This document shows, piece by piece, positions 18,973-28,038 of a stretch of DNA of 64,000 nucleotides. The position numbers and the translations under genes were made by a program. The notes below the pieces were generated by a model. That model searched no databases. It worked only from the letters and a program-made list of their open reading frames with translations, and had not been told where the DNA came from. Origin of the DNA: FEN-1297 sp963710735 (GTDB lineage: Bacteria > Bacteroidota > Ignavibacteria > Ignavibacteriales > Ignavibacteriaceae); assembly GCA_963710735.1 (NCBI GenBank), contig CAVQBN010000022.1, positions 90,301-154,300 of the forward strand, written 5' to 3'. Each line of letters starts with the position of its first letter. The stretch's first letter is position 1.

Positions 18973-19013
18973 TTTTGCGCTACTAAAAAAATAATTTCTG
19001 ATGTAGTGCTAAA

Positions 19014-19802
19014 TCAATTCAGCAAGTCAAATAAAAATTTATACAGCATTTGAATGGCTATCCCGATAATAAGGATAGCCAGGCTTGTTCGAAGAATTTT
19101 GGGTTTCAATTTATAGCTAAGATTGCTTCCTATGGCCACACCAAATAACGAACCTATTACCGCATAGAGAGTGATTAGAAAATCAACTTGCCCGGCAATT
19201 ACTTTCCCTATACTTGCAGAAAATGAAGTGAATAAAATTATTCCTAAAGTTGAACCGATAGTTACCCGTGTAGGTATTTTAAGTACAACTATCATTAACG
19301 GGGCCAGTAAAAATGCGCCCGGTGCCCCAACCATTCCGCCAAAAGTTCCTACAAGAATGGCAATTACAAATGCCAAAGGTTTGTTAAATGTTATCTGCTC
19401 AGAACTTATTTCAAGTTCATCTTTTTTGTTTTTCGAAAACATTAAAGCCGCACCGATAACCGCCATAATTGCAAAAATAAGAATTATAAAATGCCCGTTG
19501 ATATAATGAGAAAGCACTGCCCCGATTAGAGCCGTTACAGCCATAGGTATTCCAATGCTGTACAATAAAGAAGGAGCAACACTTCCTTTCTTTTTATGAA
19601 TAAACGCACCTAAAAGCGATGAAGCAAACACTTGGACGCTAGTTAATCCTGAAATAATTTTAATATCTAAAGGGGGAAGTCCGAACATCTGCGGCAGATA
19701 GAGATAGGCGGGAATAAGCACCACAGCTCCGCCTAAACCTAAAATACCTGATATAACAGAAACTAAAAAACCAATCGAAAAAATAATTATAAACTCATTC
19801 AT
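19014..19802 (-). CDS. TauE/SafE-family membrane transporter, probable sulfite or organosulfur anion exporter
   Basis: This 262-residue protein has about eight hydrophobic spans arranged as two repeats, with the family signatures GFLVSVISGILGLGGAVVLIP in the first half and VGTFGGMVGAPGAFLLAPLM in the second. TauE/SafE proteins export sulfite, sulfoacetate or related anions. It starts five bases after the stop of the upstream MBL-rhodanese gene, so the two are co-transcribed. That neighbour produces sulfite from persulfides, which makes sulfite the favoured substrate (inference). Confidence 0.88.
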   Translation of the reverse strand: MNEFIIIFSIGFLVSVISGILGLGGAVVLIPAYLYLPQMFGLPPLDIKIISGLTSVQVFASSLLGAFIHKKKGSVAPSLLYSIGIPMAVTALIGAVLSHYINGHFIILIFAIMAVIGAALMFSKNKKDELEISSEQITFNKPLAFVIAILVGTFGGMVGAPGAFLLAPLMIVVLKIPTRVTIGSTLGIILFTSFSASIGKVIAGQVDFLITLYAVIGSLFGVAIGSNLSYKLKPKILRTSLAILIIGIAIQMLYKFLFDLLN

Positions 19803-19807
19803 TACTT

Positions 19808-20902
19808 TTATCTTTCTGTAGCATATCCCGAATCAAGCCAGCCGTATGTTCCTCCGTCAAGATTCATAACTTTTTTATAACCTTTTTTCACCAAGAAATG
19901 AGATGCTTCATAAGAACGATTACCGCTTGCACAAATACACACAATATCTTTGGATTTATCTTCCGGAAGTTCAGTCACTCTCCCGGGTAACTCACCAATC
20001 GGGATATTTTTAACTCCCTTTACTGCACCGGTCATCATTAATTCAAAAGGTTCTCTAACATCTAGAAGAAATAAGTTTTGTTTTATTTTAATCATCTCAA
20101 ATAAATCAGCAGCGGAGATTGATTTAAATTCTGCTTCGTCATGGATAATTCTTTTTGCCCCGCATTGTAATGTCATCTTTCCACCATCAGATGAAGTCTC
20201 TGCAAAAGGCGGAAAAAAATCTTCTACAAATTCAACGAATTCTTCTTTTGATCTTGGCTGAAGGAAAGGGTTATCTTTTCTTTCATCTTTCAGGTAAGAG
20301 AATTCGTTTTCTTCGTAATCGTGCCCGGGATAAATTTTTGTATCACCAGGTAATTCTAAAACTTTATTATACAGACTTTCATATTGATCTTCTGCATTTC
20401 CTCCCGGCAGATCACTTCTGCCTGCCTGGCCGATTAAAAGCAAATCGCCGGTGAACAAAGCTTTATCAACTAAAACAGAAATGTGGTTATCCGTGTGCCC
20501 CGGTGTGTGAATAACTTTAAACTTAAGTGATCCGATATCAAAGCTGTCATTATCATTTAAATAATGATCAATTGTAATTTTGGCATTTGCATTCAGCGTA
20601 TCTTCAATACCGAACTTTGCAGCATCCTTTAATAAATCCATTTTATATTTGGTCCGTTCATGCATATAAGTTTTAGCATTGAAAAATTTTCTTAACTCAT
20701 CAGCACCGCTTACGTGGTCAGCGTGTGTGTGAGTATCAATGATGTGGGAAACTTGTACACCCATTTCTCCTGCCATAAGAATAATATCTTTAGTATCTTC
20801 GATGTTAGGATCAATAATTGCCGCTATTTTGTTGTCCTCATCAATTATCATGTAGGAGAGTGTACCTGTCCCATCTGTCGAACGTATTTGTTTGACGATC
20901 AT
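19808..20902 (-). CDS. MBL-fold persulfide dioxygenase fused to a rhodanese domain
   Basis: This 364-residue cytosolic protein has two domains. The N-terminal metallo-beta-lactamase domain (about 1-215) shows THTHADHVSG, HTPGHTDNH, AGRSDLPGG and YPGHDY, as in ETHE1-type persulfide dioxygenases. The C-terminal rhodanese domain (about 260-364) has the active loop CASGNRS and LDGGTYGWLDSGY. Known fusions oxidise glutathione persulfide to sulfite and transfer sulfane sulfur. It is the first gene of a two-gene unit with the TauE exporter, forming a sulfide detoxification and export module. Confidence 0.88.
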   Translation of the reverse strand: MIVKQIRSTDGTGTLSYMIIDEDNKIAAIIDPNIEDTKDIILMAGEMGVQVSHIIDTHTHADHVSGADELRKFFNAKTYMHERTKYKMDLLKDAAKFGIEDTLNANAKITIDHYLNDNDSFDIGSLKFKVIHTPGHTDNHISVLVDKALFTGDLLLIGQAGRSDLPGGNAEDQYESLYNKVLELPGDTKIYPGHDYEENEFSYLKDERKDNPFLQPRSKEEFVEFVEDFFPPFAETSSDGGKMTLQCGAKRIIHDEAEFKSISAADLFEMIKIKQNLFLLDVREPFELMMTGAVKGVKNIPIGELPGRVTELPEDKSKDIVCICASGNRSYEASHFLVKKGYKKVMNLDGGTYGWLDSGYATER

Positions 20903-21250
20903 ATTTTCCTCTTAAATATTGGTTGCTGGTTTTAGGTCGTATGATGATAAATTAAAGAATAAGTTTCGTTCACTGGGACTTAAAATCATCAAAGTGATCT
21001 GCAAAACACTTCAGCAAACTCAAAATCATTCATAATAAATTTTAAGATCATTAAAGGATTGAAATCATTTAAGTAATTAAAGAAGAAAGTATTTTCCATC
21101 TACGTTAATTAACAATTGATTATAGCAAGATTTAAGCTTTATCTTAAAAATTCATCAAATAGTAATATATATTTTAGTTGGTTTAATTTTAAATAACTGT
21201 CTAATTTCTTATATTTGAGTGGATTAATAATTTATCCAACAAACCGGCTT
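20903..21250. other. Gene-free divergent promoter region of 348 bases
   Basis: This separates the sulfur unit (leftward) from the hybrid kinase (rightward). Several AAATCAT-like words recur between 20980 and 21075 without a clean spacing. A TAnnTTTG match, the Bacteroidota -7 element, occurs at 21210-21217 but has no good -33 box. Confidence 0.4.
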
Positions 21251-22870
21251 ATGCTAAAGAACCAAAGAGAAGTGAATAAAAAGAAAAAATTAGTTAAACC
21301 TAAAAAGGAAGTTACACAGACTTCAAAAAAGGCAAAGGAAACCCGGTCCGCAAAAGGAAAAACCAGCAAGCCGTTAATGAAGGATAGAACCAATGAAGCT
21401 GTTAAAGATTTCGTTTACGGGATTGAAGATTCCTTCCTTTGGTCGATTAAGAAAAACGGAAAAAAAGAGGAAGTATTTTATTCGGAAAATATTTTAAATG
21501 TAACAGGCTATACCGGTGAAGAGGTAAAGCACTTTCCCGGTAGAGGGACTGCTATTGTTATTGAGGAAGATCTTCAAAAAGTAAAAAAAATGTTTTCCGA
21601 GTTTGTAGCAGATCATTCACAACTGCACATCAATTTAATTTATAGAATTATTAAAAAAGATAAAAAGATTGTCTGGATAAAAGAAAGTGTATCGGTTAAA
21701 AGGGATAAAAAAGGCAAGGCATATGAATTTTTCGGCATTGTAACTGACATCTCTCAAATAAAAGAAGAAGAAATTACAATTAAAAATTCATTGGAGAGAT
21801 ACAGGGAATTAAATTCTACAAAAGATAAATTCATTTCCATGCTGTCTCACGATCTTCGTGCACCGTTTACCAGCATACTCGGTTTTTCAGAAATTTTGCT
21901 TAATGAGCCTAATTTATCCGAAAAGGATAAAGCCGAATATTTGAATTTTATAAACGGTTCATCCCAAAACCAGTTACAATTAATTAATTATTTGCTGGAT
22001 TGGTCCAGGCTTCAAACCGGAAGAATGAGACTTGAGCCTGAAAGACTGCATGCCCAGACTCTCGTTTTTAATTGCATTTCATCGCTTACAGGAAATGCTG
22101 TAAGAAAAGATATTGATATAAAAATATTAATAAAAGATAGTTTGTATATTCGGGTTGATGAAAGGCTTTTAACGCTTGTTATTACAAATCTTTTAAGTAA
22201 TGCGATTAAATTTTCAAGGGAGGGACAAACAGTCGAAATTTTTGCGGATGCTTTTAATGATAAATTTATTGAGTTTGTAATTAAGGATGAGGGAATCGGA
22301 ATTTCGGAAACTAATAAAAGCAAGCTATTCAAAATTGAAAAAATGTATACCACTGAAGGAACCAAAGGAGAACGCGGAACGGGTTTGGGGCTTTCATTAG
22401 TTAAAGAAATAATTGAAAAGCACGGGGGTGAAATCTGGTTCTACTCGGAGCAGAGTAAAGGAAGTGAATTTCATTTTACCGTACCTTCTTTTCCAAATAC
22501 TATTCTTCTTATCGAAAACAATAAAGAAGACAGAAAAATATTTGAAAAGATGATTCGTACAAATTTTCCTAATTACGATGTTTTAGGTGTACCGAATGGA
22601 TACGAAGCATTAGGTTTGGTATATAGGTATTTCCCCTCATTAATTATTACGGAGAACGATATGCCTCTTATGAGCGGAATTCAATTTGTTGAATCAATCA
22701 GAAGAGAAGACAGGGGACATAAAATCCCTATTATTGCTCTTGCACCTGAGGTTACGAATGAATTAAAATTAGCATATCAAAATTTTGGTATTAATACCAT
22801 CTTACAAAAACCGGTTGCGGAAGAAATTTTTAATGAAAAAATTCAAACGGTTTTAGATTATTCTTCATAA
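21251..22870 (+). CDS. PAS-sensor histidine kinase with a degenerate C-terminal receiver domain
   Basis: I place the start at ATG 21251 (539 residues). A TTG 36 bases upstream overlaps a possible -7 promoter element. The N-terminus is lysine-rich (about 1-45). It is followed by one PAS/PAC domain (about 55-175), a HisKA box with LSHDLRAPF (His200), an ATPase domain with N box TNLLSNAIKFS, G1 DEGIGIS and G2 GTGLGLSLVKE, and a receiver-like domain (about 420-535). No membrane span is seen, so it is cytosolic. In the receiver, the acidic pair is E422-N423, the phospho-aspartate position is Glu468 and the conserved threonine is Ala498, while the late lysine is kept. It is therefore probably not phosphorylated in the usual way. 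Confidence 0.85.
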   Translation: MLKNQREVNKKKKLVKPKKEVTQTSKKAKETRSAKGKTSKPLMKDRTNEAVKDFVYGIEDSFLWSIKKNGKKEEVFYSENILNVTGYTGEEVKHFPGRGTAIVIEEDLQKVKKMFSEFVADHSQLHINLIYRIIKKDKKIVWIKESVSVKRDKKGKAYEFFGIVTDISQIKEEEITIKNSLERYRELNSTKDKFISMLSHDLRAPFTSILGFSEILLNEPNLSEKDKAEYLNFINGSSQNQLQLINYLLDWSRLQTGRMRLEPERLHAQTLVFNCISSLTGNAVRKDIDIKILIKDSLYIRVDERLLTLVITNLLSNAIKFSREGQTVEIFADAFNDKFIEFVIKDEGIGISETNKSKLFKIEKMYTTEGTKGERGTGLGLSLVKEIIEKHGGEIWFYSEQSKGSEFHFTVPSFPNTILLIENNKEDRKIFEKMIRTNFPNYDVLGVPNGYEALGLVYRYFPSLIITENDMPLMSGIQFVESIRREDRGHKIPIIALAPEVTNELKLAYQNFGINTILQKPVAEEIFNEKIQTVLDYSS

Positions 22871-22950
22871 ATTTTAAGGCTTATTTTATACACTTTAAAA
22901 TTTAATATCTTTTATTATCTATAGAATATTAAAAATTTAGGGAGGTTGAC

Positions 22951-24282
22951 TTGAAAATTGCTGTGGTAGGAACAGGTTACGTAGGGTTAGTAACTGGAAC
23001 ATGTTTTGCCGAAACCGGAAATGAAGTTTTATGCGTTGATATTGATGCACAAAAAGTAGAAAAAATGAGAAACGGAATTGTACCCATTTACGAACCGGGT
23101 TTGGAAACTTTATTTGAAAGAAGTATTAAAGAAGGAAGATTAAAATTTACAACCGATCTTTATGATGCTGTTAGAAATTCGGAAATAGTTTTTCTCTGCC
23201 TGCCGACGCCGCAGGATGGAGATGGCAGCGCTGATTTAAAATATATATTGGGTGTAGCCGATGATATCGGAAAATTATTTAAGGCCGAGCCGAGTATAGG
23301 TTTTAAAATACTTATTGATAAAAGTACCGTTCCGGTTGGAACTAGTGATAAAGTACGTTCAGCAATTAAGAAACATGCGCCAAAATTTGATTTTGATGTT
23401 GCTTCCAACCCGGAATTTTTAAGAGAAGGTATGGCTGTAGATGATTTTATGAAACCTGAAAGAGTTATTATCGGAACAAGTAATGATAAGACCAAAGAAA
23501 CTTTAAATCATTTATATGAGCCGTTTGTTCGCTCAGGGAATCCAATATATTTTATGGATGAGCGTTCGGCCGAAATAACAAAGTATGCTGCAAATTCATT
23601 TTTAGCTACCAAAATATCATTCATGAATGAGATTGCAAATCTTTGCGAGCTAACCGGAGCGGATGTTGATAAAGTAAGAATCGGTGTCGGTTCGGATTCA
23701 AGAATTGGCAAAAGATTTTTATTCCCTGGTGTCGGATACGGCGGTTCTTGCTTTCCCAAAGATGTAATTGCGTTGGTTAATACTTCAAATGAAAATAAGT
23801 ATGAATTTAAAATTCTTAAATCGGTTATTTCAGTTAATAAAAATCAAATTGAGTTATTTCTGCAGAAAATAATTAAGCATTATAACGGCAATATTTCCGG
23901 CAAACATTTTGCAGTGTGGGGTTTAGCATTTAAACCCAATACTGACGACGTTAGGGAAGCTCCATCATTAGCGCTAATTAAAATGCTTTTAGAAAAAGGC
24001 GCTACTGTTTCTGCTTATGATCCCGAAGCTATGGACACAAGCAAAAAGATTTTGGGTGATAAAATAACTTATGCTAAGCATTCTTATCATGCCCTTGAAA
24101 ATGCAGATTCTTTAATTATCGTAACCGAGTGGAATGAATTTAGAACTCCTGATTTCAATAAAATTAAATCTTTGTTAAAAGAGCCGATAATATTCGACGG
24201 TCGTAATCTTTACGATCCGGAAAAAATGAAAGAAAAACAATTTAAATATTATTCGATTGGCAGAATGCCTGTCGGCGAGTAA
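22951..24282 (+). CDS. ugd: UDP-glucose 6-dehydrogenase
   Basis: This 443-residue enzyme starts at TTG behind a strong GGAGG site. It shows the NAD-binding motif VVGTGYVGLVTGTCFAE, the segment STVPVGTSD, NPEFLREGMAVDDF and the catalytic cysteine in GYGGSCFPKD. The C-terminal domain has WGLAFKPNTDDVREAPS. It oxidises UDP-glucose to UDP-glucuronate for surface polysaccharides. A NusG-family antiterminator follows 34 bases later. The other nucleotide-sugar genes lie about 37 kb to the right. Confidence 0.95.
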   Translation: MKIAVVGTGYVGLVTGTCFAETGNEVLCVDIDAQKVEKMRNGIVPIYEPGLETLFERSIKEGRLKFTTDLYDAVRNSEIVFLCLPTPQDGDGSADLKYILGVADDIGKLFKAEPSIGFKILIDKSTVPVGTSDKVRSAIKKHAPKFDFDVASNPEFLREGMAVDDFMKPERVIIGTSNDKTKETLNHLYEPFVRSGNPIYFMDERSAEITKYAANSFLATKISFMNEIANLCELTGADVDKVRIGVGSDSRIGKRFLFPGVGYGGSCFPKDVIALVNTSNENKYEFKILKSVISVNKNQIELFLQKIIKHYNGNISGKHFAVWGLAFKPNTDDVREAPSLALIKMLLEKGATVSAYDPEAMDTSKKILGDKITYAKHSYHALENADSLIIVTEWNEFRTPDFNKIKSLLKEPIIFDGRNLYDPEKMKEKQFKYYSIGRMPVGE

Positions 24283-24316
24283 AATTTTTTAATAATATTC
24301 TTAATTAAAGTACTTA

Positions 24317-24853
24317 ATGAGTCAAGATACAAATGAATTAAAATCCGTTAATACAGATAACGCATGGTTTGCCCTTTATACCAAACCAAGAAACGAGTTT
24401 AAAGCTGCGGAACAAATGGAATCAATTGGAGTAGAATATTTTCTTCCTACAATTACTAAATTGAAACAGTGGAGTGACAGAAAGAAAAAAATTACCGAGC
24501 CGCTGCTTAGAGGTTACATTTTAATTTATACTGGTGAGAAGCTTCGTGTTCAAGCTTTAGAACAAAAATCTATTGTTAGATGTGTCTTCGATTTAGGCAG
24601 GCCTGCAAAGATTCCTCAATGGCAAATTGATAATTTAAAAACCATGTTGAATAATGATTCTGAACTTTTTATTAAAGAAGGCATAATCCCCGGAGTTAAG
24701 GTTCTTATTACCGATGGGCCTTTTGAAGGTGTTATCGGGAAAGTTCAGGATTCTGAAAACGGGAAAACTATTGCAGTTTCAATTGATTTATTGAACAGAA
24801 CGGTTATAGCTCATCTTCCGAAAGAAAGTATTTTTGAAATCATTCAAGAATAA
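24317..24853 (+). CDS. NusG-family (UpxY/RfaH-like) transcription antiterminator
   Basis: This 178-residue protein has a NusG N-terminal domain (WFALYTKPRNEFKAAEQMES, then LLRGYILIY) and a C-terminal KOW domain (PGVKVLITDGPFEGVIGKV). The N-terminal opening and its divergence from housekeeping NusG resemble UpxY proteins, which increase transcription through long polysaccharide operons in Bacteroides. It sits next to ugd, consistent with a polysaccharide role, but no long polysaccharide operon follows. Which operon it serves is unknown. Confidence 0.85.
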   Translation: MSQDTNELKSVNTDNAWFALYTKPRNEFKAAEQMESIGVEYFLPTITKLKQWSDRKKKITEPLLRGYILIYTGEKLRVQALEQKSIVRCVFDLGRPAKIPQWQIDNLKTMLNNDSELFIKEGIIPGVKVLITDGPFEGVIGKVQDSENGKTIAVSIDLLNRTVIAHLPKESIFEIIQE

Positions 24854-24947
24854 TATAGAACGGAACTTTAGTAAAGATTAGCATTACGCGTTAAAATTTT
24901 TTAATATTATTGTTAATAAATTTATAAAATTATTTTTTCATGAAGTT

Positions 24948-25943
24948 ATGCTTGATCAGAAAGATTTAGTTTTATTAGAAAAGGGTGGACCGGTTAACCA
25001 TTTCCTCCTTTTAAAGAAATGTGAAATAAGACTTACAAAATCAAACAAACAATATCTTTTCTTAGAGCTGGGTGATAAAACTGCCTCGGTAAATGCTAAT
25101 GTATGGGATAACTTTGAAGATATTTATAAGCAGGTAATTACCGGCGATGTTGTTAAAATAATCGGTAGCATGGATGACTTCCAGGGATCTCCTCAAATAA
25201 GGATAAATTCTATCCGCAAATCGAACAGCAAGGATGATGTTTTACCTCAAGATTTCCTTCCTCTTTCCAAACGGGATCCGGAAGTTATGAAAAAAGAATT
25301 CCTTGATAGAATAGAACAAATTTCAAATTCTTACCTTCAGACATTAATGAAACAGATTTTCATCGGAGAAAAGCTTGATAAATTCTTGACAGCACCTGCA
25401 GGTAAATCATGGCACCACTCTTATATTCACGGACTTATTGAACACACACTTGAGATAATTAAAATCTGTGATTTAATGTGCGATATTCATCCTGAGATTA
25501 ATAGGGACATCTTAATTTGCGGGGCAATGCTTCATGATTTGGGCAAGGTAGAGGAACTTAGTTTTGAAACTTCATTTGATTATACCGATAAAGGGAAACT
25601 TTTAGGACACATAGTAATTTCTGCAATGTTCATTAATGAAGAGACTGAAAAAATTTCTAACTTTCCAGAAGAAATTAAAAATTGTTTACTTCATTTAATT
25701 TTAAGTCATCAGGGTAAACTTGAATATGCCTCGCCGGTTGTGCCTAAAACTTTAGAAGCAATTACACTCTATCAGGCAGATGAATTAAGCGCAAAGGTTA
25801 ACGCTTATAAAAATGCACTCTCATCTAATACTAATTCTGAAAATAAATGGACTAAATACATTTCCTTAGCTTCCACTGATCTTTATAACCACGGCATTCC
25901 GCAAGAAGAGAATGATGGAATTAACAAGACTCTTTTTGATTAA
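24948..25943 (+). CDS. YhaM-like 3'-5' exoribonuclease (OB fold plus HD domain)
   Basis: This 331-residue protein has an N-terminal OB-fold nucleic-acid-binding domain (about 15-95) and an HD phosphohydrolase domain (about 150-290). The metal site appears as SYIHGLIEHTLE and GAMLHDLGKVEEL, with a later HLILSHQGKLEYASP. This is the YhaM/CbfI arrangement, which degrades RNA or single-stranded DNA from the 3' end. A periplasmic TPR gene follows after 20 bases and a sirtuin gene after that, so the three may be co-transcribed. Confidence 0.88.
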   Translation: MLDQKDLVLLEKGGPVNHFLLLKKCEIRLTKSNKQYLFLELGDKTASVNANVWDNFEDIYKQVITGDVVKIIGSMDDFQGSPQIRINSIRKSNSKDDVLPQDFLPLSKRDPEVMKKEFLDRIEQISNSYLQTLMKQIFIGEKLDKFLTAPAGKSWHHSYIHGLIEHTLEIIKICDLMCDIHPEINRDILICGAMLHDLGKVEELSFETSFDYTDKGKLLGHIVISAMFINEETEKISNFPEEIKNCLLHLILSHQGKLEYASPVVPKTLEAITLYQADELSAKVNAYKNALSSNTNSENKWTKYISLASTDLYNHGIPQEENDGINKTLFD

Positions 25944-25963
25944 TTAAATAGGGAGAAATTAAA

Positions 25964-26758
25964 ATGAAAACTTCCGTTAAGTTGCCAATACTTTTTGCTA
26001 TTCTCTCAGTAATTATTTTATCATCAAATGTACTCTTTGGTCAAACACTGCAAGAGCTATTAAAACAAGGTGATGATTATCTTGATGTTGATTTCAATAA
26101 TCAAAAAGCCTTTGATGCTTATTCGCAAGCAGATAAGCTTTCTCCGAATAATTGGGAAGTTTATTGGCGGTTAAGCCGGGTCTATGTTTACGAAGCAGAA
26201 AAATTACCGGACAATACCAGTGATCAAAAGGATGCACAACTTGCAGTTTATCAAAAAGCGTATGACTTTGCCGATAAAGCTGTTAAACTTGCACCCGATA
26301 AATCTATTACTTATGTAAGAAGAGCAATAGCAAACGGAAGAATTGCATTATTTAAAGGAGTTTTTTCTGTTGCAGGTGTTGTTAATTCTGTAAAGTCTGA
26401 TTGCGATAAAGCAATTGGATTGGGAAACGGAGGAAACTATGTTCAGGCATTAGCTCATTATGTTTTGGGAAGAACTAATGCAAAAGTAAGTGAGAAATGG
26501 GCGCCTGCGCGTGCTATACTTGGTCTTGGCTGGGCAGACCTCGACAAAGGGATTAATGAATATAATATTGCTATTAAACTCTATCCCAATTTTAGAATGT
26601 TTTATCTGGATTTAGCCAAAGCATACATTAAGCAAGATGAGTATGCAAAAGCAAGAGAAAATTTGAATGAAGTCATATCAAGCCCTAAAAGAGATGAAAA
26701 TGATGATGGGTTACTTACAGAGGCTAAAAAACTTCTGGAAGAAATTAAAAATGAATGA
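25964..26758 (+). CDS. Exported tetratricopeptide-repeat protein
   Basis: This 264-residue protein has a signal peptide (about 1-26, ending NVLFGQT). The mature part is helical with TPR-like pairs, for example AFDAYSQADKLSPNNWEVYWRLS, AYDFADKAVKLAPDKSITYVRRA and FYLDLAKAYIKQDEYAKAREN. TPR proteins act as scaffolds, and no enzymatic motif is present. It is probably periplasmic. It lies 20 bases after the exonuclease gene and 15 bases before the sirtuin gene. Confidence 0.8.
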   Translation: MKTSVKLPILFAILSVIILSSNVLFGQTLQELLKQGDDYLDVDFNNQKAFDAYSQADKLSPNNWEVYWRLSRVYVYEAEKLPDNTSDQKDAQLAVYQKAYDFADKAVKLAPDKSITYVRRAIANGRIALFKGVFSVAGVVNSVKSDCDKAIGLGNGGNYVQALAHYVLGRTNAKVSEKWAPARAILGLGWADLDKGINEYNIAIKLYPNFRMFYLDLAKAYIKQDEYAKARENLNEVISSPKRDENDDGLLTEAKKLLEEIKNE

Positions 26759-26773
26759 AAATTAAAATTCATT

Positions 26774-27520
26774 ATGAGTGCCGAAACTATTTCTAAAAAT
26801 ACGCTTGAGAAAATTATTTCGGCTAAATCTGTTGTATTCTTTACCGGAGCCGGCATATCTGCTGAAAGTGGTATTCCTATTTTTCGCGGGAAAGATGGAA
26901 TCTGGAATAAATTAAAACCGGAAGAATTAGCTAACTTCGACGCATTTCTAAAAAATCCTGATCTGGTGTGGGAATGGTATAACCACCGGAAACAAATTAT
27001 TCATGAATCATTTCCTAATAAAGGTCATTTTGCAATTGCAGAATTCGAAAAAATTTTACCCGAGGTTACTGTGGTAACTCAGAATATTGATAATCTTCAT
27101 AAGCGGGCAGGAAACAAAAATATTTATGAACTCCATGGAAATATTGAAAGAAATTTCTGCATCAAATGCCACACTTACTATAATGAAGAAATTGAATTAA
27201 CAGATAAAGCTCCCAGATGTAAATGCGGCGGATTAATTCGTCCGGATGTTGTTTGGTTCGGTGAATATTTACCGCAAGATCAATTTATTGCTTCCGAAAA
27301 TGCTTCAGAAAATTGTGATGTATTTTTTATAGTCGGAACCTCTGCTGTAGTTTTTCCTGCGGCTTCATTAATATATGCAGCAAAAGAAAAGGGCGCATAT
27401 CTTGTTGAAATAAATATTGAATCAACTGAAGCTTCCAGAATTATGAATGAATCTTTATATGGGAGAGCAGGGGATATTTTACCGAAAATTTTAGAAGAAG
27501 TAAAAAACAAATTGGCCTAA
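26774..27520 (+). CDS. cobB: Sirtuin NAD-dependent protein deacylase
   Basis: This 248-residue enzyme shows GAGISAESGIP, TQNIDNLHKRAG and the catalytic histidine at about 121 in ELHGN. Four zinc cysteines appear as C129-x2-C132 and C149-x-C151. Y69 and R72 in WYNHRKQ match the Y-x-x-R motif of class III sirtuins, which favours removal of succinyl or malonyl groups as well as acetyl. It would regulate metabolic enzymes such as acyl-CoA synthetases. It is last in a possible exonuclease-TPR-sirtuin unit and converges on a marR gene. Confidence 0.93.
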   Translation: MSAETISKNTLEKIISAKSVVFFTGAGISAESGIPIFRGKDGIWNKLKPEELANFDAFLKNPDLVWEWYNHRKQIIHESFPNKGHFAIAEFEKILPEVTVVTQNIDNLHKRAGNKNIYELHGNIERNFCIKCHTYYNEEIELTDKAPRCKCGGLIRPDVVWFGEYLPQDQFIASENASENCDVFFIVGTSAVVFPAASLIYAAKEKGAYLVEINIESTEASRIMNESLYGRAGDILPKILEEVKNKLA

Positions 27521-27550
27521 CTATTTTTTATATTAAGTTGGTTGGCCTGC

Positions 27551-28015
27551 TTATTTGTTATTAATTCCTAATTTTTTTGAACCTATTTTTTTGCATAATC
27601 GCTGCAATTCTGTTTGTTCAGAATCAGTAAGTATATTTATTGCGCTAAGTATTGAGTTCAGATACTCAGGAAAAATTTTTTCAAATAAACTTCTTCCATT
27701 TTCGGTAAGATAAATATTAAAAAGTCTTCTATCTTCCTTACCTCTTTCCCGCTTAACCAGGTCTTGTTTTTCAAGGTTATCTATTACCATAGTTATATTA
27801 CCGCCGCTTTTCAATAATTTTCTCCCCAAGTCCTTTTGACACATTGGGCCTAAATGATATAAAGCGTCGAGAATATTTAATTGACTTTCAGTCAGCTTAC
27901 TTTTTGATAATGTAATATTAACCCTTGAAATTGTTGAATCGGAAGCTCTAATCAATTTTATAAAAGTATTTAAAGCAGAGACTTCTTTTTTTGTTCCTTT
28001 ATAATGTGTTCCCAT
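27551..28015 (-). CDS. MarR-family transcriptional regulator
   Basis: This 154-residue protein has the MarR winged helix. LTESQLNILDALYHLGPMC leads into the DNA-reading region, and the wing is DNLEKQDLVKRERGKEDRR. Flanking helices suit dimerisation. It lies 23 bases downstream of the esterase gene on the same strand and probably regulates that unit, which is inference. No ligand can be guessed. Confidence 0.9.
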   Translation of the reverse strand: MGTHYKGTKKEVSALNTFIKLIRASDSTISRVNITLSKSKLTESQLNILDALYHLGPMCQKDLGRKLLKSGGNITMVIDNLEKQDLVKRERGKEDRRLFNIYLTENGRSLFEKIFPEYLNSILSAINILTDSEQTELQRLCKKIGSKKLGINNK

Positions 28016-28038
28016 ACTTTTTTTAAGTCAAGTAAATA

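Noticed and set aside
18977..19009. Hairpin between the convergent cargo gene and the TauE gene
   Set aside because: The stem is seven pairs with a wobble, a 19-base loop and no T tract on either strand, so it is too weak to call a terminator.
21215..21250. TTG start giving a longer hybrid kinase
   Set aside because: The TTG overlaps a promoter-like TATATTTG element and the extra 12 residues show no family similarity. ATG 21251 is preferred.
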